From the NCBI RefSeq assembly GCF_949628265.1, contig NC_088790.1, positions 30,198,545-30,262,544 of the forward strand: a DNA stretch of 64,000 bases, written 5' to 3'. Both the position numbers and the translations under genes were made by a program. The stretch is from Cloeon dipterum (lineage: Eukaryota; Arthropoda; Insecta; Ephemeroptera; Baetidae). Within the stretch, counting starts at the first letter, position 1. Every line of letters begins with the position of its first letter. Below are positions 47,011 to 58,075 of this stretch, piece by piece. The notes under the pieces are model-generated. The model was not told where the DNA came from. It worked only from the letters and a program-made list of their open reading frames with translations, and searched no databases.

Positions 47011-47240
47011 GTTGGTGCCGGGGATGCTTTTTCGGGTGCTTGGCGATGCTCGTGCTTTGATTGCTGGTGCCACACTGAACGTGAACGACGAAAGGCCGCT
47101 GCTCCTCGTGTGCTTCTCCGACGCCTCCTCCCCCTCCCCCTCGTCCTCCTCCTCCGCTGCTGCTGCTCTTGCTCTTGCTCAGCCGGGCCCGCCGCCCAGC
47201 ATCCCCACGCACCCTGACTGACTGACTGACTGAATTTCAA
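47011..47240 (-). promoter_or_regulatory. LDLRAP1 5' UTR/promoter-proximal region
   Basis: Immediately upstream of the LDLRAP1 ATG on the minus strand. It is GC-rich with a purine-rich (GGA)n/(GCA)n stretch at 47121-47180 and a (TGAC)n tetranucleotide repeat at 47214-47233. The sharp change from AT-rich DNA fits a 5' UTR and core promoter. The transcription start is not defined. Confidence 0.45.
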
Positions 47241-49184
47241 CCCTTTTATTTTCCTAGCTGCTCCCTGGAGGGGATCGACGCGCAGATGATTAATTGGCCG
47301 AGGGATGACGAGCCATAAATCACGGACAAATAACGCAAGAGTTCTCCCCGGCGCGTGAAAAATAATATAAAATAGCACCATGGACCTGCCGTAAGAGCTG
47401 CTGAGTTGAGCGGAAAACTATCTGCGCACGCGGCTCTTGATGCGATCTCTTTCTTTTCCGTCTTCTTCAGCGCTTTACTCCGCCGTCTATCGCAATCTCG
47501 TTATTGACAATGTCTATTTATAATCCAGTAAACCATTAAATCGTGATTATATCTCTTCAAAATAATTTATTTCAAATTAAAATTGTTGCCGACTTCAATT
47601 TAAAAAATTGTTTTAATTAAATTTTGATTGGAAAATAAATTATTGCCCTTTTTTAATTCAACTTTCAGGGCTGGAATTAAATTATTTAAACATTTAAAAT
47701 CGTCAACAAACCATTTCAGTTAGGCTGAATTTAAATTTAAAAAATTAGTCTAATTTGTTTCGGGTTTGTAATTAATTTTCTCTTTAAAACTAAAATATAT
47801 TGTGTAACTATTTCATCGTGACAACTACAGTTCGTTGCCAAACATGTCATGACCTAGTTCCAGACAAAATTTGAGATCAATTTAACGCGCAGAACAATAT
47901 TTTTCAACATCTCGAAGAGTGACAGCATTTTTGCTAATAATTTTAACAACAAATCTCGGAGTCTAACAGTCAGAATTGCAAAAATTTCATCCCGTCCGAC
48001 TCGTCTTGACCTCCCGAGAGCACAAAAAATGGTTTTGAGGGTGATTACAATCATCACCCTTCCACCCCGTGCATTATTGCGGTAAAACAATAAAAATAAC
48101 ATTACTTTGCACTCAACTAATTGCAACTCTTGCCAATTAATAAAAGAAACAAACACTTTTAATTATTTAATTCATTTTTATTTAATAAAATTTAAAATTT
48201 CAATAATTTTTAATATATATATTTAAAGCAACTGTAAAATTTATTTATATTGATTTTTATCTACATCTTCCCTTAGAACAAAGTATTGGTCAAGTTCTTA
48301 AGTAAAGCTGTCTCATACCTTCAGTTAATTATTGTATATCTGTTTCTGACAACAAATTATAGAAACTTAATTAAATACTTATCAAATTATCCCCTGGAAG
48401 AAATTCCAGCCAAACCTTAAATAAGTAATCCGAATTGGAGCAGCACAAATAAGACTTTAATTCTGCTACAACACAGATTTAGTGCGGGAGAGTGGCAACG
48501 ATCCTGCTTTTGCAGCTGGAAGCGCAATAAAGGAGCAGCAACAGAATCCAGACAAATCCAAATGGTGCCATTGTTCCTCATCAGTCGTTGTTATTTTTTT
48601 TCTTATCTCTTCGTTTGCTGTGTGTGTGTGAATAGTCCGTTTCCTATTTCCTCCGATTGCTAGAACTGCGCGGCTCAACGCAGAAGAAGAAGAAGAAGAA
48701 ACAATCTCGCTTTACTTCTCCGAATCCAGTTGAAATACTGGTTTCAGTTTGCGTCTTTTTTTTCTCAACACGTGCTGTGTGCTGTTAAAAAGAGGCACAC
48801 TTCTCTACTCTAATTGTCTGATGCCCCATAAATGAGTGCTGCTGCTTTATCGAATTGAACACCGTGATTTTTTATTGCACTGATTTAATCGTGAAAATAA
48901 ATTTACAAGAGAAAAAAAATGAAATTTTTAATTTAGAACAGCTTTTCTCTGCGTGGATTAATTTAGGACATGGTTTTCAAAGGAAAAAATTAAAATAAAA
49001 TTATTTCCTGAATTAATCCACGCATAATTTGGCCATTTTTGGATAATTTAAAATTTAAAAAAAAATTCCTGCGATTATTTTTCTTTCCTTTTGCTGTTGT
49101 TATCACTGTGTATGGTCGCTGTTTTTATTTATCTCTGAAACTGAGCATGAATTTTGGGAAAAAGAAATAAATAAAATAGAAACT
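47241..49184. other. Upstream intergenic DNA of LDLRAP1, no gene seen
   Basis: AT-rich with a GC-richer segment at 47250-47480 and an (AAG)n tract at 48683-48700. A minus-strand frame at 47854-48156 is open for 100 codons but lacks recognisable similarity, so I do not call it. Confidence 0.4.
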
Positions 49185-49616
49185 CATTAGTTGCATAAGC
49201 CGCATGTGTTCGAATCCGCCAACAGATGGCGCCACCGAATTGTTTCGAAATAAATTTAATTTTAAGGCACTACCGCTGCGATTTCAGACTCAATCTTGCT
49301 ACTGTGCATTCTTCACTTAAAATGTTTTCTTTTGACGTGCTGAAAACCAAATCAGTCCAGCCATTCGCCATAGAAACGTTGGAAAAGATTTTATATTTCA
49401 AAAAATAGTTTTTCATGATTCTACGGCGATTGGCTTAACCGATTTTGGTTTTCAGCACGTCAAAAGAAAACAAATTAAATGAAGAATGCACAGTGGCAGG
49501 ATTGAGTCTGAAATCGCAGCGGAAAAGCATTAAAATTAAATTTATTACTAAAGTAAACGGTGGCGCCATCTGTTGGCGGCTTCATTCAATGAGGGTTTAT
49601 ACAACTGGGGAATTAT
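49185..49616. mobile_element. Foldback MITE, family A, copy 2 (CTCF-like motif in its arms)
   Basis: About 430-bp inverted repeat matching 6260-6694. CCAACAGATGGCGCC lies at 49219-49233 on the plus strand and at 49562-49576 on the minus strand. Arm segments such as CCGCTGCGATTTCAGACTCA and its complement pair along the whole length. Outer ends are less conserved than in copy 1. Confidence 0.7.
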
Positions 49617-52600
49617 ATTAAAATTGAGTAATGACGTTATAGGTATCATATTTTACATGATTTAAATTAGAGACACACTTCAAATCGTTAACTATTTGTT
49701 TTAATCAATCAATATTACTTCTAACCCTCCCGTTTTTTTTATTAAATTTGAATAAAAAATTAAAATAAATTTAAAAACAAATTTTAAACGATTTAAAATA
49801 CTCACTGTTAAACCATTATGCAACAATATGTCAAAAAAATAAATTCGTTCATTTATCTGACAGATTTGGCACAAGGATGAGGTTAAGGTCGGGTTCACGC
49901 AGGTCATTTCAATTGAAAATTACAATTCGTAGCGGCAACATTGAACGTTGGACACGCTGGGAAATGCATCATTTGACGGAGAGTGAATATAATTAGCGTA
50001 TTATCTCGCGCGGCGCCGGCTAATACGCACACACTGTCGCCCGCGGAGAGAAATTTCTTGCAGACTCTTGCTCTCCTTGCGTCTCGAGCAATAAAAATAA
50101 TTACGCAGAAAATAGCGGTCGAAGCGAAATAACACGTTTTGTCGGCGCTCATTTTTTGCATGTCTGCCAAAACAAGCAGCGATCGCGACCTCTTATTTAT
50201 TTCGCTCGGCCCGTCACGTGCGTGCCGTGTGCGAAGCCTAAAAAATAATATTATCCTGTCTTGTGCGCTGCGCGGGACGCAAGGAGCAATATAATCATTA
50301 TTGACGACTAGACGCAGTTTTATTATTGAGAGAAAAATAATAATAACACTCGAGCGAGGCTGAAAATGAGTGATGCGAGTGCAGCTTCGGATTTCATCAG
50401 ATACACACACACGCCTCATTTTTTTCTCTCTCTTTCTTTTCGTATTAATGAAGCTGCGGAAATGAGGATTGCGGCTGCCCATACAGAGATATTCATGTTT
50501 TACACAAAAGGAAACCTCATCATTGCAGTTGCAGCTTTTCCACGAATCTCTTTTGTCCTTTTTCAATATGGAAATTTTGATGGATTTCGCTTTTGACTGA
50601 TTGTGAACTAAAAATTCATTCATGAATATCAAATAGATAGAGAAAAAACTAAATGGGATTGTAATGAAATAAAAAAGCATTTTTATCACACGCAAACTGA
50701 AATTTTTAACTTTATAAAAAGAATTTGCACTGCACAACTAGCAAAAAGATTAATATAAATCCAAATTTTATGATGCTTTTCAAATGGTGAGGACTGTCTC
50801 CCTACTTGAATTCTTACTTTCTTTCACAGCGAATATCCCCTAAAAAGTGTCATGCTGCGTTGGATAAATCTTGACAAGAGATCAAAAATCAAAATCTGCC
50901 ATGAAATTGAAGTCAGCGCAGTAAATTTTGGAGAAAATCTGAATTTTATTTGCTGCTAGGTCCTCTTTTAGAAAAAATTGATAAAATTAACAATTTGATC
51001 AGCTAATCATTGCAGTCAACAATTGTTTTTTTTTAAATCTTCATTGCGGGACTATCAAATTAACACAAATCATGCAATTTAAAATTATTTAGACCGAGTT
51101 TAAAACTGCATAAACCTTCCTTAATTTTCTAAAAAACCACCTAAACCAATTAATAAAGGGAAATCTCTCAGAAATACGACGAAATATATTGGTAAAAATG
51201 CCATAAAAAAGGTCAAATAAATTTCCCTTTTAGTGGATTGAGCGCCAGACACGGCAACTTGAAAACACGCAGTCCATCAGTTTATAAATAAATTGATAAA
51301 TTTAAATTACTTCTACAAAGCAAACCAAAATCGGCATAAATTAAAAAAAATATATATAATATATTGTAATTTTGATTTTTGTTTTCAACACTACTTCCTT
51401 TTAATTTCTTTTTCGCGTCAATATTTAGTAATTGTTTCAATCCAAGTAAAAGTGATTCTCTGTGAGAAGATCTCTATCAAATTTTCTCAACGCAGTAAAA
51501 ATCTCTCTTGCTATAAACAAATTCCCACAGAGTTTCATATTTTTGTTGTTTATTTTTTTTCTGCTTGTCCTATAGAGCCCTTTGCCCTTCAATAAATTAA
51601 ACAACGATGGACAAGATTATTGGAAACAGAAGTCGAACATGAAGAAGGTCACATAGTTATCATAATGGGTCATGGTCAAATTAAATGTTTGTGTGATTTA
51701 AGAATTAATGACCTAAACATGAATTAAAGGGAAAAGTTTAAAATCTGATTTTTTTATGAACATGAATTAATTTCGCAATAAAGATCGATAATGATAGTGG
51801 TTGGATAAATTTAAATTAATTTTTTATTCACGTCTGCTTTTCTTATAACAAAGAATTAAAATTAAAATTATTAAAAAGAAAAATATTATTATTTCCTACA
51901 ATCAACTATCTTGGAAAGAAATTAAATTTAGTTTTTCCTCTCACTTTATTTAGCTCCAGGTGCAAAGGAGATCATTAGCATAGTATAATCCAGAATGAGA
52001 AAACCAGGTACAACAGTTGGAGTGCATGAATGCGGAGGTGAAAGCTAATGAAATGGAATTAACGAGATATCCAGTCGCCACCATAATTGAACCAGACTCC
52101 AGCTTGGCGCCTCCAATTACATCTGCGCGCGGTTTAGAAATTGAAACTCCACAAAACACTTATCCCAAATTGCTGCAGAAATTTATTATTTAAAAAATAA
52201 ATAATAATGTCTTTCTTTCCTCGTCCGAACTGCGTCTGAATCAAAGGTCACGTCTGTTGCCGAACGCTGAGTTACGCCGAGTTTTGAGAGAGCCTCGCCA
52301 GCCAGCCAGCTTTTGTAACAATATGTATAAAAATAACTTTTGGCGCACTGACCGACCAAGAAGGTAAACACACAACAGTCTGCATTACTCACGCAGAAGA
52401 GAACAGGTTTGCAGGTCCTTGAACCAACCTCCATGCATGACGCCAAACAATAAATAATGCAGCTCTCAACAATCGCTCTTCTTGCATCATGCTTCGATTC
52501 GACCGCAAAAAATAGATCTACAATTCGAGAGGGGATAAACGATCCAGATTTAATCGATACCCCACAAGGAAAGAGCACCGAATATAAACCTGAAGCACGT

Positions 52601-53109
52601 GCACATCAGGTTTTTTATAATATTTGCGCCGCGTACAATGATGAAATCCAGTGCTGAAAATTGATCTTTCAATTTGCTAAATTATGAAAAGTGTCCGCCT
52701 TTCACCTTAAATATTCTCTGGATTTAATTTGTCCAGGCCACCGTTCAAAAGTTTAATTTTCTGAGAAAATGGACTACACTGATTTCGTGTTAATCACTCG
52801 AAATATTTTCTAAAAATGAGGAAAAAATTCTCTAATTGTAAGTGTCCATTAATTTTTTGAGAAAATCGGTTCATAAGTTATTCAAACACGATTAATGGAA
52901 ACATCACGGCGAGAAGGATTGAAATCGAGCTAAAATCACTGGCGAAATGAGCCATTTCATTTTTTTGAGAAATTTAGGATAAAAATATCTGAAACTTTAA
53001 AAAGTACAGCTTTACAGGCCAACAATTAAATAACTTTTTGCATTGTTGACTATATTATAATGTGCTGCAAGAAGTTCATTGCGTTTGTTGTTTGGGATTT
53101 TTAGCAACA
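49617..53109. other. Gene-poor region, no gene supported
   Basis: Contains a GC-balanced island at 49960-50480 (promoter- or enhancer-like, with CACGTG near 50215) and a diverged family E fragment at 50770-51010. A further family E-like scrap lies around 52840-52990. The longest open frame of the window lies here on the minus strand (49904-50737) but shows no domain or typical codon use. A promoter-like TCAGTT/TATA arrangement could not be defined. Confidence 0.35.
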
Positions 53110-53450
53110 ATTTATCTCTGAGAGGAATCGGAATCTGCCAAGAAAATATGTTCGAGCACTGTACATTTTGGAGAAAATTGGCAAAATTTGAATTTTTACC
53201 GTAGGAAGGTCCTTTTTATTATTGCAAATTGCTGAACAAATTGTTTATCGATCAGTTATTTATGGCATCTAACAATTCAAATAAGTTTCAATTGTTGCCC
53301 TGTATCATTCCACTTTAAGCTTTTTTTCCATAATTTTTTACTTGATTCCGATCCCTCTCGTCGCGATCTATCGAAAAGTGTAAAAATCCCAACTTGTGAA
53401 ATAAATTGTGATTTTACAATGATTAGAAATTCATGCTCGTGAACTCAAAT
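53110..53450 (+). mobile_element. Dispersed repeat, family E, 3' part
   Basis: Matches 63360-63725: GAGAGGAATCGGAATCTGCC, AAAATTGGCAAAATTTGAAT, TTGCCCTGTATCATTCCACT, then CCCTCTCGTCGCGATCTATC and TGTGATTTTACAATGATTAG. It gives the family's 3' portion that the 33630 copy lacks. Confidence 0.65.
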
Positions 53451-53761
53451 AAATAGTCTGGTTTCTCCAAAAATTAGCAACCTGATTGACTAATTAATCT
53501 CCTTTTTATTGATTACGTTATTATCTTTGATTTCTCTGTATTTATCAAATTGGGAAAGTAGAAATTATATACACGGTGGTTTAAGTTTGTAAAAACAATC
53601 GATGACGTGTTTTTATTGGAACGTAAGTGACTCTAACAATTATCAAAAGGCTTTCAATCGCGATATTGGCCATATTTACCGTTACGTTAATTATTAAAAC
53701 GCAGACGAGACTATGACAAAAATGCTTACTTATTACTGTGGCTGTACACTAGGTGTTGCTC
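53451..53761. other. AT-rich spacer upstream of the hairpin cluster
   Basis: No coding signal. A TTATATACAC sequence near 53565-53574 could be a TATA-like element, but it lies almost 200 bp from the hairpins. Confidence 0.35.
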
Positions 53762-53890
53762 GGCAGAGGTGGGAAAACCATCTCAGAGGAAGCCCAAAAA
53801 CTGCATTCTCTGGGAGAGAGTGCATTTGGCTGCCAGTTGTACGCGTCAGTCAGGGGTTGGTTCTGACAATTCTTGCCTTGAGGGCATGAA
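53762..53890 (+). ncRNA. Candidate structured RNA: four consecutive hairpins
   Basis: Within 130 bp four non-overlapping stem-loops can be drawn. H1, 53766-53784: 7 bp with one G-U pair and loop GAAAA. H2, 53791-53831: a 10-bp stem TGCATTCTCT/AGAGAGTGCA with loop GGG, continued by AAA/TTT and AGCC/GGCT around a short bulge. H3, 53837-53869: GTCAG/CTGAC with TTGT/ACAA outside. H4, 53874-53886: TGCC/GGCA with loop TTGAG. An H-box-like AGAGGA sits between H1 and H2 (53785-53790). It does not match snRNAs, 7SK, SRP, RNase P/MRP or U3 as I know them. The strand is assumed. It could also be a decayed transposon. Confidence 0.35.
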
Positions 53891-54136
53891 AACTACGTTA
53901 ACCTTAAACATTGCTCGTCTCATATCTCTAAATAATGCTGTTGACCAATTAAATCAGCTAAATATTAAGTTTAATTAGCAAAAGATTTATAGCATCACGT
54001 TTGAAAATGTGATATTTTTATATACATACTATTTACATTGACGAATAGAATTAAAATTATTCTAAAATATATCATATATGAAATGAATAGCTGTGTGTGA
54101 AAATCGACAAAGATAAAGAAGCCCGCGTGTGCGCAA
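53891..54136. other. Spacer and 3' flank of the LRR gene
   Basis: AT-rich, no recognised polyadenylation signal for the minus-strand gene ending at 54137. Confidence 0.35.
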
Positions 54137-56306
54137 TCAGTAGCGCAAAATAGAATTTTCCTCAACATCAGGAAAAGCTGATTTGATCGCGGCAGTGAGT
54201 TGGTCTTCCAACGAGTCTGTGGCATAATATTTCGGAATCGTATCAATTTTGTAGCATTTGAGATTCATCAGAATCTCTTTCTGAGCAATACGCGAAAAGA
54301 GGGTTTCTGTATCGCCAAGATCCAAGTTGCGGACCCGGATTTCAAAACCTTCTAACTGCGGCGCTGACAGCAAGCTGGAGATATCCACGCGCATATCACT
54401 GAAATCAAACATTATTTGCTTTTAGAAATGTTTCTTCTTTTCTATTCCAAACAAGACTATTTTTATTGTTTCGAAGTCAATCGAAAATCCTATCAATTTA
54501 AGGGTTAAGAAACCTGGACCTAGCCCTTAAATTATGAGTATTTTGGTTCTATGGCAAAAAATTATTCTTACCTTGAATTCCAGTAATTAAACCATTTTAA
54601 TTGGCTCAAGCTGTCAATGGGCACATTGTAGCTAAACAAGCTGATGCCTGTCAGTGACAAAAGGTTTCTGCACCAGCCAAAGATCTGTTCCATGGTCAAA
54701 TATGCTGCCATTCTGGTTGTGTCCCTGTATTTTACGTTTAATATGTCCAATCGTCTCAAAGTGTAAATTTTCTTCGAGCAAACATTCCAACGTGCACGTT
54801 TCAAATTCGCAGCACGTGAATGTTGCGGATCTCAGCTTCGGCAGGCGCGGGAACGTGACGATTACTAGCTCATTCTTGAAGGAGCAGTGCATCTGTACAT
54901 TTAGAAGAGATGATGTATAATTTATGATTTAGTTAGCCAAGAGAAAATATTTTTACCGTGAGAGCTGTCGCGTGGGGCTGCGTCGCCAAGAATTTTAGTT
55001 CTTCCACCCTCCTAGGGTCGCAAACCAAGTGATAATGTGGGCCAGGGCCTACAAGGTGGCGCTCATAGCTTGGCAAATCCTTTTCTACTAAGATATTGAC
55101 ATAGTATGGTTTACCAGCTTCAGATCCAAAATGTTTGATATTGTGATATAAAAAGCCATCGTCATAGAAATCGACTTGTTGCTCGCCATCCAGCTCTACT
55201 CTATCAAAAACTCTAATGAGCTGCAAGCCCCTGCAACTCTTCACTACTCCCTTTAGTTCCGAGAGCAGGACCGTGGAACTAAAAATATCAATTTTTGACA
55301 GGTTTTTCAATTGCCTGATCGATGCCATTATTTCACGACTAAGTATTTCTTCGCTAATGTGTAGATGTTGATAATTTGGAGCTTTCACAGCGAGGTGTTG
55401 AAGGACCTTTTGGGATTTAGTCATATGTTTAATAGAGTTCGAGAGAAATAAAATTTACTTCTGACTAACCTCCAACAATGGAAATTCTGAGCTCCGTCTT
55501 GAATGAGTATTTAATTTATTCCAGTGTACGAACGAACGCTTGAGTGTATATAGATCCACACGTTTTAATTTGCAGCTCAGGAGGTTTGGAAAAGCCAACC
55601 AAGCTTTACTGTTCTTGTTCGAGTCGGTTGTCCAAAATAATTTCTTGAACAATTCTTCCAAAACCATTTGCCTCGGTTCAGGGGCTAGAAATCAAGCAAA
55701 CATTTTTCAGAAACATGAAAAGCAGCATTTCAAAGGGGAATTAAAATCAAATGAGTTAATTTTATGTAAGTTTTTTTCATCAAAATTTATAATTGTATAA
55801 TTATAATAATTTAGAAAATTATATTTAATAAATATTTTACAGAAAACATGTTTTTTTGCAAAATCTGTTTCAAAATTCAAACCCAAACAAATAAATACTT
55901 GCTACTTAGTTTTTTAATGTAAATCTGCGGGGGCCAGATACGTGCGTCCGGTTGAGTATTGAGCGAAAAAACAGTCACGTGAAAATGCGCGAAAAGAAGC
56001 ATGTTTTGGTCAATATTGCGACATAATTTGCATTAATTTTACTAACTGTGTCTTTTGGATCGTAAAAACAAACTCTTGACACTCGCCACGGCAATCCAAA
56101 CGAGAGCTTTTTGCTTCCCAAATATTCAGACGCCATCTTGAATCTGCGCATTGACAACCAATTTTATCGCACATCTGGCCCCGCTGATATAAAATTCCTT
56201 TTCGCTCACCTAATTTCGTAGTCAAATTTTCGCCATAGCGGTGGACATTGTCGACAATAGTCTTGAAGGTTGTCTCTGCCAAGCTCTTCGGATTATGAAT
56301 GACCGA
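54137..56306 (-). CDS. Leucine-rich-repeat protein, F-box/VHL-box-like N-terminus (first exon not found)
   Basis: Six exons join in phase: 56210-56306, 55470-55684, 54957-55406, 54798-54892, 54572-54724, 54137-54398, giving 423 residues plus stop. The N-terminal part (NPKSLAETTFKTIVDNV... then APEPRQMVLEELFKKLF) resembles the helical F-box or VHL/SOCS-type substrate-receptor module seen before LRRs. Irregular LRRs follow (LLSCKLKRVDLYTLKRSF, ASIRQLKNLSKIDIF, FPRLPKLRSATFTCCEFE, LLSLTGISLFSYNVPIDS). By analogy it may recruit substrates to a cullin ubiquitin ligase; I cannot name the orthologue. Intron 54725-54797 is only 73 bp with a weak GTGCAC donor; without it the frame breaks. The start codon lies in an upstream exon I could not identify. 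A hAT MITE occupies the intron next to the first visible donor. Confidence 0.7.
55925..56186 (+). mobile_element. hAT-like MITE, family B, copy 3, inside the LRR gene
   Basis: About 262 bp with edges CTGCGGGGGCCAGAT and CATCTGGCCCCGCTG and the family's internal AACTGTGTCTTTTGGATCGT and GACGCCATCTTGAATCTGCG. Flanks ATGTAAAT/ATATAAAA could be a decayed 8-bp target duplication. It lies 23 bp from the splice donor at 56209 in the intron of the LRR gene. Confidence 0.75.
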
Positions 56307-57639
56307 CTGAAAGCACAAGTATACATTAAGAACATAAGATAGTATCAAAATTCAAGCAGAAACACTTTATTTCAACTCGTGGGCCAGCGACAGGCAAATT
56401 AAAAAGGCCTGGAAATAACCTTGTTGCCAAAAGCCAATAAAAATTATGTGGGACTGCGCCTCTCGGCGTATGCAACCTGTATGTCAGGTCACTTTTGCTC
56501 TCCACTCATCGTCGCTGCAGCGGCTATCATACCCACAAGCCCCGCGGACCTTAAAATCTGGAATTTCTCCATTTCTTAACCAGTACTTGAATAAAATCAA
56601 TAAAAAAACCACTTCAAATGTCTTAAAATCCCGTTCAAATTTATTTAACGAAACTGCTCGATTTCACTAAAAACTACCAGTCATTATCCTTTTCAATTCA
56701 TCTGTTAATTGGCTCTGAAAAATACAATAAGTTAAACATGAATTTGTTTGAAATATATAAAAAACGCGAAGGAAAAAAAAGAAAAATATAACCGTCTAAA
56801 TTCGACTAATTTGCTCTTAGTCGATTATTTTGGCCTAAAAATCGTTTAAAATTCACAGCCCTAGAAATATCGTACGCAGCCTAGCTATTTGAGCACCTAC
56901 AATGAACACCAATCCCTCATTAGGATTCATTAGAAGCCAAAAATTGAACAAATTGGGGCGTAAATTTTTGCACCGCGGCGATGAACAGCTGGTAAAAATG
57001 TGTTTGATTATGATTATCGTGTATGTAGTGAAAATGTGGAACGATATGCGACCCACGCTCGAAGACTGTTCGGCGGCTTAGTTTCCTTCACTTTGCAAGG
57101 TGCGTACGTGATGGCAAAAGCTTTTAACGTGTCATTTTAATATTATTTCCTACTCTGAACTCACTATTCGGCTGTGTCTTATTTACTTGTTTAACAGCAG
57201 TGTCGCCCATTCTCACATGCTTATTCCTTTCTTTGTGATTGACCTGTGATACTATAATGTATTATGACTAAATGTGGGAATAAAACAAAAAACATAAATC
57301 GCGAGAAAAGTGGCTTTAAAGTTAGCGTGGTGAGGACTGCCTTCCCTAATTGAAATGCAATTGTATTTCAATGTTAAAATTATAATTGAGGCAATGGCAA
57401 ATTTGGTTAACACGTAAATGACGCAATATATAGTTAATTAATTTTATTTCTTTAGTAATATCGTGAATTTCCCTTAATAATTATTTCTTACGAGACTCGG
57501 CCCGTACTAAATTCTAATAAATATAGGGCGCCAGATAGATAATATGTTGAGTAAATCAAATTTAGCTAACGAAAAAATGTATCCAATAACTTCTTCATCA
57601 ACAGATTTAATAAATATTCCTAACTTCTCTTTAAAGAGG
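56307..57639. other. Upstream region of the LRR gene, no exon resolved
   Basis: The missing first coding exon of the LRR gene should lie here on the minus strand. A GC-balanced patch at 56446-56560 is the best location, but the candidate ATG there (complement of 56508-56510 region) does not join the next exon in phase. A family E scrap (AAAGTTAGCGTGGTGAGGAC) lies at 57320-57339. Confidence 0.35.
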
Positions 57640-58075
57640 AATGATTCTGCAAAAGCCTGGAAAATGCTTGTTGCCAATGCATAAACTCATCCCTTAGGAT
57701 TCAGTTAAAGCCTAAATTGACCTAAGGAGCGCTGTAATTTTTTTAGAAAATTGGCTGGAAAGTTAGCGCGCTTTTCAAATGGTAATGACTGTCTCCTTAC
57801 TTGAAATCCGATTTAATTTCGAAACCAAGAGTTTCCCCAATAAGTAGCATACACCGTTGGACAGATCTCGACGAGAGGAATCGGAATTTGCCAAGAAAAT
57901 ATGTCCAAGCACTTTAAATTTTGGAGAAAATTGGCAAAATTTGAAATTTTACTGTAGGAAAGTCCTTTTTTACTATTGCAAAATTGTTGAACAAATTGTT
58001 TATCGGTCAATTGTTTAAGGCATCCAACAATTTAAATAATTTTCAATTGTTGCCCAGTATCATTCCACTTTAACA
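57640..58075 (+). mobile_element. Dispersed repeat, family E, long copy
   Basis: About 435 bp with high similarity to 33630-34045 over its full length, including GCAAAAGCCTGGAAAATGCT, CTTTTCAAATGGTAATGACT and GAGAGGAATCGGAATTTGCC, ending at TATCATTCCACTTTAA. Confidence 0.7.

Noticed and set aside
47854..48156. A 100-codon minus-strand hydrophobic frame
   Set aside because: AT-driven Leu/Val/Phe content gives false membrane-like character; there is no promoter, splice site or similarity.
49205..49222. GTTCGAATCC resembling a tRNA B box
   Set aside because: It lies in the degenerate outer arm of a family A MITE; there is no A box, acceptor stem or anticodon arm around it.
52186..52578. A 130-codon minus-strand frame in the gene-poor region
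   Set aside because: No similarity, no splice context and no codon bias; a plus-strand frame overlaps it equally well. Likely chance.
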